A program made the position numbers and the translations under genes. A stretch of 42,701 bases of DNA, taken from contig DATGCX010000009.1 in assembly GCA_035311445.1 (NCBI GenBank), positions 1 through 42,701 on the forward strand, given 5' to 3'. The notes beneath the pieces are model-generated. The model had not been told where the DNA came from and searched no databases. It saw only the letters and a program-made list of their open reading frames with translations. Numbering within the stretch: position 1 is the first letter of the stretch; each line of letters begins with the position of its first letter. Origin of the DNA: JAJPKK01 sp035311445 (GTDB taxonomy: Bacteria; Pseudomonadota; Alphaproteobacteria; Rhizobiales; Xanthobacteraceae). Positions 16,183 to 25,298 of this stretch are shown in pieces.

Positions 16183-16198
16183 AATACCACGTGGTATT
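16183..16198. promoter_or_regulatory. Perfect 16-bp palindrome, candidate operator
   Basis: AATACCACGTGGTATT is its own reverse complement. It lies in the 305-base gap between the phosphoesterase terminator and the cyclase gene, about 195 bases before the cyclase ATG. Size and symmetry fit a dimeric repressor site; the regulator is unknown. Confidence 0.45.
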
Positions 16199-16329
16199 TA
16201 CAGTCCCCTCTTGTATGACTTAGGCTCTCATTATCGTCCATCGTGAAGCTCTCCTTCGTGTGCTTGGCCGTTCACGAATCGGAGTTTCGTTGGTGGACGA
16301 CTGCCGTAAATGTCAAACTGCTACTGCGG

Positions 16330-16346
16330 CCCCGGCAGAGCCGGGG
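16330..16346 (+). repeat. Short GC hairpin in the cyclase leader
   Basis: CCCCGGC (16330-16336), AGA loop and GCCGGGG (16340-16346) form a perfect 7-bp stem about 46 bases before the cyclase ATG. It could influence translation or mRNA stability; no T-tract follows. The rest of the 16149-16392 spacer shows only the 16-bp palindrome. Confidence 0.5.
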
Positions 16347-16392
16347 GACCTCCTATGGGATGTTAGGATAATTCGTATCACCGGGGAAAACC

Positions 16393-17511
16393 ATGAATAC
16401 GCAGCGGACCAGGCTGAAAAAGATGACGATCGGCGTAGCTGCGTTTGGTGCGCTGTCGCTGCTCGCAATCCCGACCAACACGGCAACGGCCCAGGAGCAG
16501 AAAGCGGCCCCTCCCCCCGCCGCCACACCAATCGCGCCCCATGCCTCGACGCAGGAACCGGCCCATCGCATGACGTTCGAGCAGGTGGTGGCGATGGAAC
16601 AATCGCTCTCAAACTGGGGGCGCTGGGGTGACGAAGACGAGCGTGGCACCCTCAACCTCGTGACGCCGGAAAAAACCAGGAGGGGGCTGGGTCTCGTCAA
16701 GGACGGGATCGTGGTGTCGCTCGCCCGCTTCGCAAGCCTCGAAAAGGCCGTTGACGACTTCAACTTCGGCCCGACCCGGCATGAGATGTGGTATGGCCTC
16801 GCGGGCCCGCCCAAGCCCGGCGAAACGCGCGGGGCACTCGACACAATCAGTTACGGCCTTCACGACGGCACCAACTCGCATCTCGACGCCCTGTGCCACT
16901 ACACCTTGCTGCGCGACGGCAAGGTCGTGGTCTACAACGGCCATCCTGCCGCCACCGAGAAGGGATGCTCGAAAAACGCCATAGACCGTATGGGCCCGGG
17001 TTTTGCGACGCGCGCCGTCCTGGTCGACATGCCGCTGTTGAAAGGCGTGGAGTGGCTCGATCCGCATACGCCGATCTATCCGGAAGATCTCGAGGCGTGG
17101 GAAAAGTTTGCGAACGTCAAGATCGAAAGCGGAGACGCGGTCCTGATCCGCACCGGGCGGTGGGCGTTGCGCGCCGCCAAGGGACCATGGCCTCAGGCGC
17201 GCGAAGCAGCCGGATTGCACGCCTCCGTGATGCCCTGGCTCAAGCAGCGGGATATCGCGCTCCTGGGCAGCGATGCCGTCAATGACGTGCAGCCGTCCGG
17301 AATCGTTGGCGGGTTCGGCGAAGCGGCCAACCGCCCCGTGCATCTGATCTCGATCGCAGTCATGGGAATGCCGCTGGTCGACAACGGCTACTTCGAAGAT
17401 GCGGCCCGGGAAGCCGCCGCACGCAGGCGTTGGGAATTCTTCATGGCCGTCCAGCTGACGAGACTCAAGGGCGGAACAGCGACGAACTTCAACGCGCTAG
17501 GGATATTTTAG
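16393..17511 (+). CDS. Exported cyclase-family hydrolase (kynurenine formamidase-like)
   Basis: 372 residues. A signal peptide (about 1-34, ending TATAQE) is followed by a Pro/Ala-rich linker. The cyclase domain (about 60-370) shows the metal-binding signature HDGTNSHLDALCHY, that is HxGTxxDxxxH, at about 157-167, and GDAVLIRTGRWA plus LLGSDAVNDVQPS further on. Family members hydrolyse N-formylkynurenine, cyclic amides or other ring substrates with a divalent metal. The long N-terminal region with RWGDEDERGTLN places it with the larger cyclase-family proteins seen near catabolic genes rather than KynB. Its stop is only 2 bases from that of the convergent frameshifted binding-protein gene. Confidence 0.85.
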   Translation: MNTQRTRLKKMTIGVAAFGALSLLAIPTNTATAQEQKAAPPPAATPIAPHASTQEPAHRMTFEQVVAMEQSLSNWGRWGDEDERGTLNLVTPEKTRRGLGLVKDGIVVSLARFASLEKAVDDFNFGPTRHEMWYGLAGPPKPGETRGALDTISYGLHDGTNSHLDALCHYTLLRDGKVVVYNGHPAATEKGCSKNAIDRMGPGFATRAVLVDMPLLKGVEWLDPHTPIYPEDLEAWEKFANVKIESGDAVLIRTGRWALRAAKGPWPQAREAAGLHASVMPWLKQRDIALLGSDAVNDVQPSGIVGGFGEAANRPVHLISIAVMGMPLVDNGYFEDAAREAAARRRWEFFMAVQLTRLKGGTATNFNALGIF

Positions 17512-17513
17512 CC

Positions 17514-18486
17514 CTACTTCATCGGCGCCGGGATCTGTATCATCTCCTTGATCTCCGCCGCCGTGAGCGGCTTGGCGATGAACTTGTTCTTGAGCGAATC
17601 TGCCAGCACAAGATCGAGCCCGCGAATCTCGTCCGGCCACAGCGTTGCTTTGGGAAAATACTGGTCGCGGACCTTCGCCATCAATTCATGGCGCACGCCG
17701 GAAAATGCCTCGTACAGAGTCAGCGCGGCGGGGTCCGTATACATCCAATCGATGGTGTCGCGGTAGCCCTGCATGAAGCGCGCGACGACGTCCCCGCGCG
17801 TTGCAAGGACTTGCGCGTTCGCCATGCAGATGCGCACCGTCTGGTCGGCGCGCGCCTTGATTTCGCTGCCGCGGGGCAATCACCCGGATTTTGCCTTCCT
17901 CGACGAGATCAAGCCCGAACGGCGCGGCGCCGCGGCCGATGTCGATCTGGCCGGTCATCACCATCGTCAAGGTGGCGGGATGCCCACCGGTGGAAACCGG
18001 ACGCGCATCGACCTTGTATTGATCGAGGAGGGCCAGCAGTGCGGTGTGGCTCGACGAACCATTCTGGGAATAGCTGATGGTCTTGCCGGAGGCATCGGCA
18101 AGCGACTTGATCGGGGAATTCGCAACCACAAACCAATAGGTATCGGGCGAGCCGATCATGGCGCTGGCGATGATGCGCACTGGAGCGCCCTTGGAAAAAC
18201 CGCCAATCGCGGACTCGATGCCACCGCCGCATGCGATATCCATGCTGCCGGAAATCACGGCCTGGTGCGCCTCGGGGCCACCCTGGGTGTAGAGGATCTC
18301 GACCACGATGCCGCGTCTCTTAAGAATGCCGGAGCGCTCGCCAAGCTCGGTGATCGCAGTATCCCATTGGCCCCGCTGCGCCACTGCTACTTTCAGGAGG
18401 TCGTCGGCGCGGGCAGATGCGAGCGCCAAAACCGCAACGGCGGGAAAAACTGCCGCAAGCGCTGCGGCAATGATACGTGCCACCAT
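17514..18486 (-). pseudogene. NMT1-type ABC transporter substrate-binding protein, frameshifted
   Basis: The start at 18486 gives a signal peptide (about 1-27) and a normal periplasmic binding domain up to EEGKIRVIA (about residue 203), after which that frame turns into Arg-rich nonsense. The proper continuation, RGSEIKARADQTVRICMANAQ through to IQIPAPMK, is in the next frame and ends at 17514. Removing one base in the run of four Gs at 17873-17876 would restore about 323 residues, the usual family length. NMT1/SsuA-like proteins bind pyrimidines, sulfonates, nitrate or aromatics for ABC import. No permease or ATPase lies nearby. Either a recent pseudogene or a sequencing error in a homopolymer. 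Confidence 0.82.
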
Positions 18487-18739
18487 GGCGTTCTCCCTGC
18501 TCCGGATTTGCTTGTTCCGGTCGACTCATCTTAGCGCCCACGGGCTTGAGCCGCGGGTCCATCTTGTTCGCATAAAGCTGGATTGGCAGGCCCGGCCAAG
18601 TCAAGCTCATCAGTGACACGGATGAATCTCCGCTGAGAGGGCTCCAGCGCATCTTGCGACAACGGCGCGCCCCCTCCCCATCCCCATCCATATATGCAAA
18701 TGATATGCTAACAGGGTTCCGTACCAAGGGAGCGAAACC

Positions 18740-19699
18740 ATGAAACGTCCAATTCCGGTACTGATCGCATTGGCGATGGCGGCGATTGTTCAGTCGCACG
18801 GCGCAAGCGCGGAATCAATTGCGGTCTTTACCAAGAACACGACCAACCCGTTCTCCAAGGCAATCCGGACCGGCAGCGACATCGGGGGCAAGAAGCTGTC
18901 GATTGACGTCTCGCATTATGTGCCGACGTCGCCTGACAATGTCAGCGAGCAGACCAAGCTGGTTGACGACGCGATCGCAAAGAAGCCCGACCTGATCGTG
19001 TTCGATCCAGTCGACAACCAGAAAATGGTACCTGCTGTCGAAAAAATAAACACCGCCAACATTCCGGCGATCGAAATTACCGACCGCGCCGGGGGCGGCA
19101 AGTTCGTCTCCTCCGTGCTGCCAGACGATTATAAGCTCGGTCTTGAAACTGCGCGCCGCGCGGTCAAGGCGTTGGACGGCAAAGGCAATGTGGTCATTCT
19201 CGAAGGCATCCCCACCACGACGACCAGCATCGAGCGCGTCAAAGGCTTCAACGATGCGCTCAAGGAAGTTCCGGCCGTAAAGCTGTTGGCGTCGAAGTCC
19301 GGCGGTTACCAGCGCAAGCCGGCCCAGGATCAGATGGAAGCCTGGATCAGGCAGTTTCCCCAGATCGACGGCGTACTGGCGGCCAATGATTCCATGGCGG
19401 CTGCCGCTGTCGAGACCCTGGAAAAGCGCAACCGCAAGGCGGTGGTGGTGGGGATCAATGGCAGCAAGGAAGCAATTGACTTGATCAAGGCCGACAAGAT
19501 GCTTGCCACCGGCGAATTCAACGGTTTCGTCATCGGCTGCCTTGCGACCGAAATCGCCGCGCGCAGCCTGCGCAAGCAAGAGGTACCTAAAGAGGTGATC
19601 TTGAGGCCGGTTGTCTACGACAAGGGCAACTATCAGAAATACGAGGCGCGCGCCGAAATGCGCGAATGTCCTTCTCTGGAAGACGAGCAGAAGAACTAG
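18740..19699 (+). CDS. RbsB-like sugar ABC transporter substrate-binding protein
   Basis: 319 residues with a signal peptide (1 to about 24, ending HGASA). The mature protein is a type 1 periplasmic binding protein: SIAVFTKNTTNPFSKAIRTG near the start, KPDLIVFDPVDNQKMVPAVEK (about 82-102) and GNVVILEGIPTTTTSIERVKGFNDAL. Then come IDGVLAANDSMAAAAVETLEK and VVVGINGSKEAIDLI, the usual hinge and ligand elements of ribose/xylose-type receptors. Such receptors bind a monosaccharide or polyol in the periplasm. No cognate ATPase or permease gene is in the window, so it is an orphan. GGGAGCG lies about 5 bases upstream of the ATG. A hairpin at 19742-19770 may end its transcript. Confidence 0.88.
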   Translation: MKRPIPVLIALAMAAIVQSHGASAESIAVFTKNTTNPFSKAIRTGSDIGGKKLSIDVSHYVPTSPDNVSEQTKLVDDAIAKKPDLIVFDPVDNQKMVPAVEKINTANIPAIEITDRAGGGKFVSSVLPDDYKLGLETARRAVKALDGKGNVVILEGIPTTTTSIERVKGFNDALKEVPAVKLLASKSGGYQRKPAQDQMEAWIRQFPQIDGVLAANDSMAAAAVETLEKRNRKAVVVGINGSKEAIDLIKADKMLATGEFNGFVIGCLATEIAARSLRKQEVPKEVILRPVVYDKGNYQKYEARAEMRECPSLEDEQKN

Positions 19700-20034
19700 A
19701 CCGGATTCCGGTCAGGTTGGAGCACCTTCCCTTCTTCTCAAGAGGTGGCTGGGCTTGTCACAGCCACCTCGATTATTGCCAATCATCCGGAATTCTGCCG
19801 CAAAAATGTCGCAAATAGCTTTGCGTTCGCGTTTGATTGGTCAATCGCATTTTAATAATTTCGTAGGGGCCGAAACGCAAGCCGCAGCACGCAACTGCGC
19901 GCAGTGCGCCCTGAGTTGCGGCGAACAATTGCACATGCCACCGCTTTTCGGCTCTGGCAAATTGATGAACGCGGTGTATCCTGAAGAGACCTTCGATGAT
20001 CGACGGGAAGTGAAGTCACGTCCGGAGCATCCCT
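19700..20034. other. Spacer between two receptor genes
   Basis: It carries the terminator-like hairpin at 19742-19770, then an AT-richer stretch (about 19840-19862) that may belong to the promoter of the next gene. No coding sequence is recognised. Confidence 0.45.
19742..19777 (+). terminator. Terminator-like hairpin after the sugar-binding protein gene
   Basis: A perfect 10-bp stem, GAGGTGGCTG (19742-19751) and CAGCCACCTC (19761-19770), is followed only by GATTATT rather than a true T-run. It may be a weak terminator or an mRNA-stabilising 3' hairpin. Confidence 0.6.
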
Positions 20035-21018
20035 ATGCGGCGACGCGAATTCATCGGCCTGCTTGGCGCTGCCGCAGCTAACGTTCCATCGAACGGACAG
20101 GGGGAGACGCACGCCGCCAACGCCTTTCCGACGCGGGCCATCACCATCGTGGTGCCTTACCCGCCCGGTGGTCCGATCGACACGGTGGCCCGCCTGATTG
20201 CCCAGGAGGGCGATCTCAGCCAATTGATCATCGTGGACAATCGTCCGGGAGCATCGGGCGTCATCGGCGCCAGCGTAGTGGCGCGTGCCGGGCCCGACGG
20301 CCACATGCTCGTGCTGGGCAGTAATCAGACCCACGCCACCAACCAGAGCCTGATCAGGAACTGCCCTTACGACGCCGTGCGAGATTTTTCCCCGATCGCC
20401 GGGATCGCCGCAATGCCGCACGTGCTGGTGGTCCGCAAGGATTTCGAGGCGACCGATGTTGCCGGCCTGGTGGCGACCGCGCGGCAAAGGCCCGGCCGGC
20501 TCACCTACGGCTCGCCCGGAAACGGTTCAGGCGCGCACCTTGCGATGGAGTTGTTCAAGACCAAGGCAAGGGTTGACATTCTCCATGTACCGTTCAAGGG
20601 GCTCGCCCCTTTGATGACCGAACTGCTCGCCGGACGCGTCGACATGAGCATCGCGCCGCTGCCGGGACTGATCGCTCAGCAGATCGAGGCCGGCAACGTG
20701 CGCGCTCTGGGCCTCGCGAGCGCGCGGCGCGACCTGCTGTTTCCATCGATCCCGACCATCGCGGAAGCCGGAATTACCGGTGCCGAGGCCGACGCCTGGG
20801 CCGCCCTGTTCGCGCCGGCGCGGACGCCGCCCGCTATTGTCGCGCGGCTTTACAAGACGGTAGAAAGCGCGCTTGCCAAGGACTGGGTGCGAACGAACCT
20901 CGCCAAGCAGGGCATTCCGGTGTCGCTCACGACCTCCGCCGAAGTCGCGGCCATGCTGCCGGCGGAAGTGAAGAAGTGGGCCGGCGTCATCAAGGCGACG
21001 CATATAACATTGGATTGA
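20035..21018 (+). CDS. Second Bug/TctC-type binding protein, probable Tat export
   Basis: 327 residues. The N-terminus MRRREFIGLLGAAAA carries a twin-arginine pattern (RRREFIG), in contrast to the Sec signal of the Bug protein at 9236. The mature part shows ITIVVPYPPGGPIDTVARLIA, VDNRPGASG, GHMLVLGSNQTHATN and YDAVRDFSPIAGIA, all Bug hallmarks. A short segment between LIAQ and LIIVDNRPG is compressed compared with usual members (QEGDLSQ), perhaps a small in-frame deletion. It binds an unknown carboxylate; no TctAB permease is nearby. GGAG lies about 8 bases upstream of the ATG. The downstream DUF1259 gene is on the same strand after 176 bases. Confidence 0.88.
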   Translation: MRRREFIGLLGAAAANVPSNGQGETHAANAFPTRAITIVVPYPPGGPIDTVARLIAQEGDLSQLIIVDNRPGASGVIGASVVARAGPDGHMLVLGSNQTHATNQSLIRNCPYDAVRDFSPIAGIAAMPHVLVVRKDFEATDVAGLVATARQRPGRLTYGSPGNGSGAHLAMELFKTKARVDILHVPFKGLAPLMTELLAGRVDMSIAPLPGLIAQQIEAGNVRALGLASARRDLLFPSIPTIAEAGITGAEADAWAALFAPARTPPAIVARLYKTVESALAKDWVRTNLAKQGIPVSLTTSAEVAAMLPAEVKKWAGVIKATHITLD

Positions 21019-21194
21019 CGTAGCAAAAAAGCAGCGCGCCTGATCGGTACCGCACACAAGCGCATAGCAGCCCACCGGATGCGCGACGCTCCGACGAACT
21101 CGCGCGAACTCCTGCCTCCCGGCGTCGCCGGGAACATCCACCTTCACCGCGAATTCAATTACGGGGCGACGGGTCTATTCAGGAGGACATCACG

Positions 21195-22118
21195 ATGCGT
21201 AGTATTCGGTTCGCCGCCGCCTTCGGCGTGGTCGTCTCAACCGCTGCTGCGGCACATGCTCAATCCATCGATTGGGGCAAGGTCGATACCGCACTCGGCC
21301 GAACCGCAGCGGTTTCCGGAAGCGTTCATCGCTACGGCTTCCCCCGCTCGGATCTCCAGGTGACGCTGGACGGCGTGACGATCCGACCGGCGCTCGCCCT
21401 CGGAAGCTGGATCGCATTTCAGCCGATGAGAGATACCGCGATGGTAATGGGCGACCTGGTGCTGCTCCAGACCGAAGTCAATCCGGTGATGGCCAAGCTG
21501 CTGGAAGGTGGGCTTGAAGTCACAGCGGTTCACAATCACCTGCTGCGCGCCGAGCCTTTGCCGTTCTACATGCATATCGGCGGACACGGTGATCCGGTGA
21601 AGATGGCCGAAACCATCCATAATGCGTTGGCAGCGAGCAAAACGCCGCTCACGGCGCCGGCGCCCCCGGCCACGCAGCCAGCGATCGACCTCGACACGGC
21701 GCAGCTCGACCAGATCATCGGCGTAAAGGGGACCGCAAACGGCGGAGTCTATCAGTTCAGCGTGCCCCGCCGTGATCCGATTACCGAAGAAGGGATGATG
21801 GTCGGGATGCCCGCCATGGGCGGCGCGACCGGCATGGGCTTCCAACCGACCGGCAGCGGCAAGGCTGCCATCACCGGCGACTTCGTGCTGATCGGCACGG
21901 AGGTCCACGATGTAACCCGCGCGCTGCGCTCAAACAACATCGACGTGACGGCGATCCACAGTCACATGCTGACTGAACAGCCCAGAATCATCTTTATGCA
22001 TTTCTGGGCCAACGATGACGCGATCAAGCTTGCCAAGGGACTGCGGGCTGCGCTCGACAAGACCGCAAGCGCATCTACGGCAACGGTGGGTGGCGCGCCT
22101 AGCCCTAATAGGCGCTAG
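21195..22118 (+). CDS. Exported DUF1259 (LppY/LpqO-type) protein
   Basis: 307 residues with a signal peptide (1 to about 23, ending AAHAQ). It contains two tandem copies of the domain. The first (about 25-150) has VSGSVHRYGFPRSDLQVTLDG, MVMGDLVLLQTEVNPV and VTAVHNHLLRAEPLPFYMHIGGHGD. The second (about 165-290) has the parallel GVYQFSVPRRDPI, ITGDFVLIGTEVHDV and VTAIHSHMLTEQPRIIFMHFWANDD. The His-x-His pair repeated in each half suggests metal binding, but no activity is established. AGGAGG lies about 7 bases before the ATG. It follows the Tat-type Bug receptor and precedes an MFS transporter. Confidence 0.85.
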   Translation: MRSIRFAAAFGVVVSTAAAAHAQSIDWGKVDTALGRTAAVSGSVHRYGFPRSDLQVTLDGVTIRPALALGSWIAFQPMRDTAMVMGDLVLLQTEVNPVMAKLLEGGLEVTAVHNHLLRAEPLPFYMHIGGHGDPVKMAETIHNALAASKTPLTAPAPPATQPAIDLDTAQLDQIIGVKGTANGGVYQFSVPRRDPITEEGMMVGMPAMGGATGMGFQPTGSGKAAITGDFVLIGTEVHDVTRALRSNNIDVTAIHSHMLTEQPRIIFMHFWANDDAIKLAKGLRAALDKTASASTATVGGAPSPNRR

Positions 22119-22144
22119 CCTACGCCGTAACAGCAGCGCGAACT

Positions 22145-22170
22145 CCCTCCCCGTTCTTTTGTGGGGAGGG
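22145..22170 (+). repeat. Hairpin downstream of the DUF1259 gene
   Basis: CCCTCCCC (22145-22152) and GGGGAGGG (22163-22170) form an 8-bp stem with a T-rich loop. No T-tract follows. It resembles the CCCTCCCC/GGGGAGGG intergenic hairpins frequent in alphaproteobacteria. Confidence 0.6.
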
Positions 22171-22400
22171 GGCGCGAGAGGCGGCACACACTGCGGCGGA
22201 GTGACTTGCCGGCGCGCAAGGAGCGTTGTGAACTGTTTTGCCGATCTTCATCGCGTCGGCGCCTGCCCTTGACAGCTGTCGCGCCCTCCGTTTAATCAAC
22301 TTATGGGGGCTGCGATCTCCCCATCAGGCGACATGCCCAAGTATCGCGTCCGTGTTGCGCGCAACGACCTGTTTGTGCGCAACGCCCACAAGGACGCACC

Positions 22401-23642
22401 ATGTCGCCGCTCAACATCCTTTCCGACCAAACAGGGCACCTTGCGCTGAAATCCAACGTCCATTTACTGTACGCCGCACGATGCCTGCGTGGATTCGGCG
22501 ACGGCTTCGCGGTGATCATTTTGCCGGCCTATTTGTCGGCACTCGGCTTCAGTCCGATTGAGATCGGATTTGTTGCGACGGCTTCCCTCTTCGGTACCGC
22601 CGTATTCACGTTGCTGATCGGTTTGATCGCCCCGCGGCACGACCTCCGCAACATGCTGCTGCTGGGTGCCGCGCTGATGGCGTTCACCGGGATTGCGTTT
22701 CCGAGCTCCGAATATTTGGTCTTGATTGCCGCCGTGGCATTTATCGGGACCATCAATCCGTCCACCGGCGATATCGGCGTTCTGGTGCCGCTCGAGCATG
22801 CCTTGCTGGCGCGCAACGTCGCGGATGAGGAGCGGACCCGCGCCTTCGCGCGCTACAGCCTGACCGGTGCGCTGTCGATGGCGGCCGGTTCGTTGGCGGC
22901 CGGAATGCCGGATGTTCTGGTCGCGCGCGGGCTCGACAATGTCGCGGCATTCCGGCTCATGTTCTACCTATACGCGGCACTCGGCCTTATCGCCGCCGTC
23001 ATCTACCAGCAACTGCCCCGGTCTCCGGCAGAGCCTTCCCGGCCGGTCGCGCCGTTGGGGCCTTCACGTCATGTGGTGTACAAGCTCGCGGCGCTGTTCA
23101 GCCTTGACGCATTCGCCGGTGGTTTCATCGTGCAGTCGCTGCTTGCACTGTGGCTTTTCGAGAAATTCGACCTGTCGCTGGCCGCGGCGAGCGTATTCTT
23201 CTTCTGGTCTGGGGTGCTGAGTGCTTTTTCATATCCGGTGGCGGCGCGGATCGCCGGCCGGATAGGCCTCATCAACACCATGGTGTTCACGCATATTCCG
23301 TCGAGCGTCTGCCTGATCGCAGCTGCATTCTCGTCTAACCTGACGCTTGCGCTCGGATTGCTGCTGGTGCGTTCGGCGCTGTCGCAAATGGATGTGCCGA
23401 CGCGCACATCCTACGTGATGGCGGTCGTGACCCCGGCTGAACGGACGGCTGCGGCGAGCGTGACCGCGGTACCGCGGAGCCTCGCCTCCTCGATCAGTCC
23501 GACATTCGCCGGCATGCTCCTGACACTTCCGTTTGCGGGGCTCCCGCTCGTTTTCTGCGGAAGCTTGAAAATCGCCTATGACATCGCGCTGCTGTATTCG
23601 TTCAGGCATATCAAGCCGCCGGAAGAGAAGGCAGTATCCTGA
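22401..23642 (+). CDS. MFS transporter
   Basis: 413 residues, an inner-membrane protein with about twelve hydrophobic helices split by a central loop (about 205-225, rich in Pro and Arg). After the first helix region come RCLRGFGDGFAVIILPAYLSALGFSP and, in the 2-3 loop, GLIAPRHDLRNMLLLGA, the place of the MFS A-motif. LSMAAGSLAAGMPD and VPTRTSYVMAVVTPAERTAAAS (helix 10-11) are of the type seen in MFS drug or metabolite exporters. The C-terminal VTPAERTAAASVT with PRSLASSISPTFAG is characteristic of the group. Substrate is unknown. It is probably monocistronic, 282 bases after the DUF1259 gene. Confidence 0.88.
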   Translation: MSPLNILSDQTGHLALKSNVHLLYAARCLRGFGDGFAVIILPAYLSALGFSPIEIGFVATASLFGTAVFTLLIGLIAPRHDLRNMLLLGAALMAFTGIAFPSSEYLVLIAAVAFIGTINPSTGDIGVLVPLEHALLARNVADEERTRAFARYSLTGALSMAAGSLAAGMPDVLVARGLDNVAAFRLMFYLYAALGLIAAVIYQQLPRSPAEPSRPVAPLGPSRHVVYKLAALFSLDAFAGGFIVQSLLALWLFEKFDLSLAAASVFFFWSGVLSAFSYPVAARIAGRIGLINTMVFTHIPSSVCLIAAAFSSNLTLALGLLLVRSALSQMDVPTRTSYVMAVVTPAERTAAASVTAVPRSLASSISPTFAGMLLTLPFAGLPLVFCGSLKIAYDIALLYSFRHIKPPEEKAVS

Positions 23643-23821
23643 TAGCTCAATACCGATAACGACAAAGGCGCATTGCGCACAGCTGTGCGTTGGCACGGAA
23701 CTGTGGTGCGTCTCCGCCCACACTGTCCGACCTCACGCCAATTGACTGCATGGGCGAAGTCGCACGAAGTCATCGCCCCAATCATTAGCTACACTGACGC
23801 GAATGGGATGACAGGGAGATC

Positions 23822-24013
23822 ATGCAAGTGCTGATTGTGGCATGTTTGTTGGTTGCCGGAATTGCTCATTCGTACGCGCGGGACAGCGGCCCGTGCGATG
23901 GATGCGGTTGCAAGTGCGGCCCCGGCTTTCGACTGCAGCCGAGCGGACGTTGCATGAGCTGGACTGAGTACGCGCGGTATATGTGCAGGGGGTTACCCGA
24001 CAGGGATCGTTGA
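23822..24013 (+). CDS. Small secreted cysteine-rich peptide
   Basis: 63 residues. GGGAG lies 3 bases before the ATG. Residues 1-19 are a signal peptide (VLIVACLLVAGIAHSYA). The mature 44-residue peptide holds six cysteines: C25, C28, C30 and C32 in a tight CDGCGCKC cluster, then C44 and C55. Three disulphides or a metal site are therefore possible once exported. It ends in a basic tail. I know no function; short peptides of this type are frequent in bradyrhizobia. It stands alone between an MFS gene and the convergent alpha-hydroxy-acid dehydrogenase gene. Confidence 0.7.
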   Translation: MQVLIVACLLVAGIAHSYARDSGPCDGCGCKCGPGFRLQPSGRCMSWTEYARYMCRGLPDRDR

Positions 24014-24121
24014 CGAGTTATCGATCACTAATCAGCCGCCCTCGTGCCCGATGAAGAAGATCATCGAGCGGAGAAATCGCATGAAAGCGAGTTGCAGTAA
24101 TGGTCAACCCGGACTCCCGCC

Positions 24122-25252
24122 CTAATACCTATAATCGTCGATCTCGAGCAGCGGGAAGGCACTGAACACATGCGGCGCCGTCACCGGTGGTGCGGCTTGC
24201 AGATATGATTTGTCGAGTTCGGCAAATTTCGTCACGCCGAGCAGGCCTAGGCAGCGCCGCACCTCATCTTCGAGAATTTCGAGCATGCGCACCAGCGCCT
24301 TCTCTCCGCCTGCCGCAAGGGCGTAGCACTGCATGCGGCCGAGCCCCACCAGGTTGGCGCCCGCCGCAATCGCCTTGACGACATCGGTGCCGCGCGCAAA
24401 ACCGCCGTCCACCATGATCCCGGCCCGTCCGGCCACCGCCTCGACGATCTCCGGCAACACTTCCATGGAGCCGCGGCCGTGGTCGAGTTGCCGCCCGCCA
24501 TGATTGGACACATAGATCCAGTCGACGCCGTGATCGAGCGCGATCCGCGCATCTTCCACGGTCGCGATGCCTTTGAGCGCGAGCGGGATTTGGAACTTGC
24601 TCTTGATGCGCTTGACGGTGCGCCAATCGAGCGCTGCCTGGAATTCGCGGCCAGTGGCGCGCCGGCGGCCCGCAACCATATGGCGCTTGGCGAGATCTCG
24701 TTCGCGGCGGCTGTAGATGGCGGTATCCACCGTTATGCAGAACGCCGCGTATCTGTGGGCGATCGCACGCGCCACATGATCGTCGACCCAGGCTTCGTCG
24801 CCGCGCACATAGAGTTGGAATATCCGCGTCGCATCAGGCGCCGCTTCAGCAACCTTCTCGAGGCCCGGGTCGCACACCGAGCTGAGCATATGGGCGACGC
24901 CAAACTGGCCTGCCGCCCGCACCACCGAAGCCGCGGCGCCATCGTGAAAGCTCTCCAGCGAGCCCACCGGCGCCAGCACCACCGGCAGCCGCAGCCGGCG
25001 CCCAAGCGCCGCAACGGTTGCATCCACATGCGAGACATCGCGCAGCACACGCGGCCGGAAAGCAAGGGAATCGAGCGCGAGGCGATTACGACGCAGTGTG
25101 GTTTCGGTTTCGGTCGCCCCGACGATGTAATCCCAGTCGTTCTGGTTAAGATTCTGGCGCGCCTTGGCGATGATCTCATGCAGAACCTGGAAATCGGTCT
25201 CGGGCCATGCGGGGAATTGGGCCGCGATGGGTTCGGGATTGTGGTCTTGCAT
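24122..25252 (-). CDS. FMN-dependent alpha-hydroxy-acid dehydrogenase/oxidase
   Basis: 376 residues, a TIM-barrel flavoenzyme of the L-lactate dehydrogenase / glycolate oxidase / mandelate dehydrogenase family. Key sites are visible: FMN-binding LAPVGSLESFH (about 93-103), FQLYVRGD (about 145-152), TVDTAIYSRRERDL (174-187), Lys227 in LALKG, and catalytic His251 with substrate-binding Arg254 in SNHGGRQLDHG. MVDGGFARGTDVVKAIAAGANLVGLGR is the phosphate-binding end of the barrel. The enzyme oxidises a 2-hydroxy acid to a 2-oxo acid; the exact acid cannot be told. It lies downstream of an MFS gene of the anion/cation symporter type on the same strand, with an inverted repeat (25299-25425) between them. 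Confidence 0.92.
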   Translation of the reverse strand: MQDHNPEPIAAQFPAWPETDFQVLHEIIAKARQNLNQNDWDYIVGATETETTLRRNRLALDSLAFRPRVLRDVSHVDATVAALGRRLRLPVVLAPVGSLESFHDGAAASVVRAAGQFGVAHMLSSVCDPGLEKVAEAAPDATRIFQLYVRGDEAWVDDHVARAIAHRYAAFCITVDTAIYSRRERDLAKRHMVAGRRRATGREFQAALDWRTVKRIKSKFQIPLALKGIATVEDARIALDHGVDWIYVSNHGGRQLDHGRGSMEVLPEIVEAVAGRAGIMVDGGFARGTDVVKAIAAGANLVGLGRMQCYALAAGGEKALVRMLEILEDEVRRCLGLLGVTKFAELDKSYLQAAPPVTAPHVFSAFPLLEIDDYRY

Positions 25253-25298
25253 GGCGGTGCTCGTTCAACTTTGTGGATCGTCGGATCGTGCGGCAATC

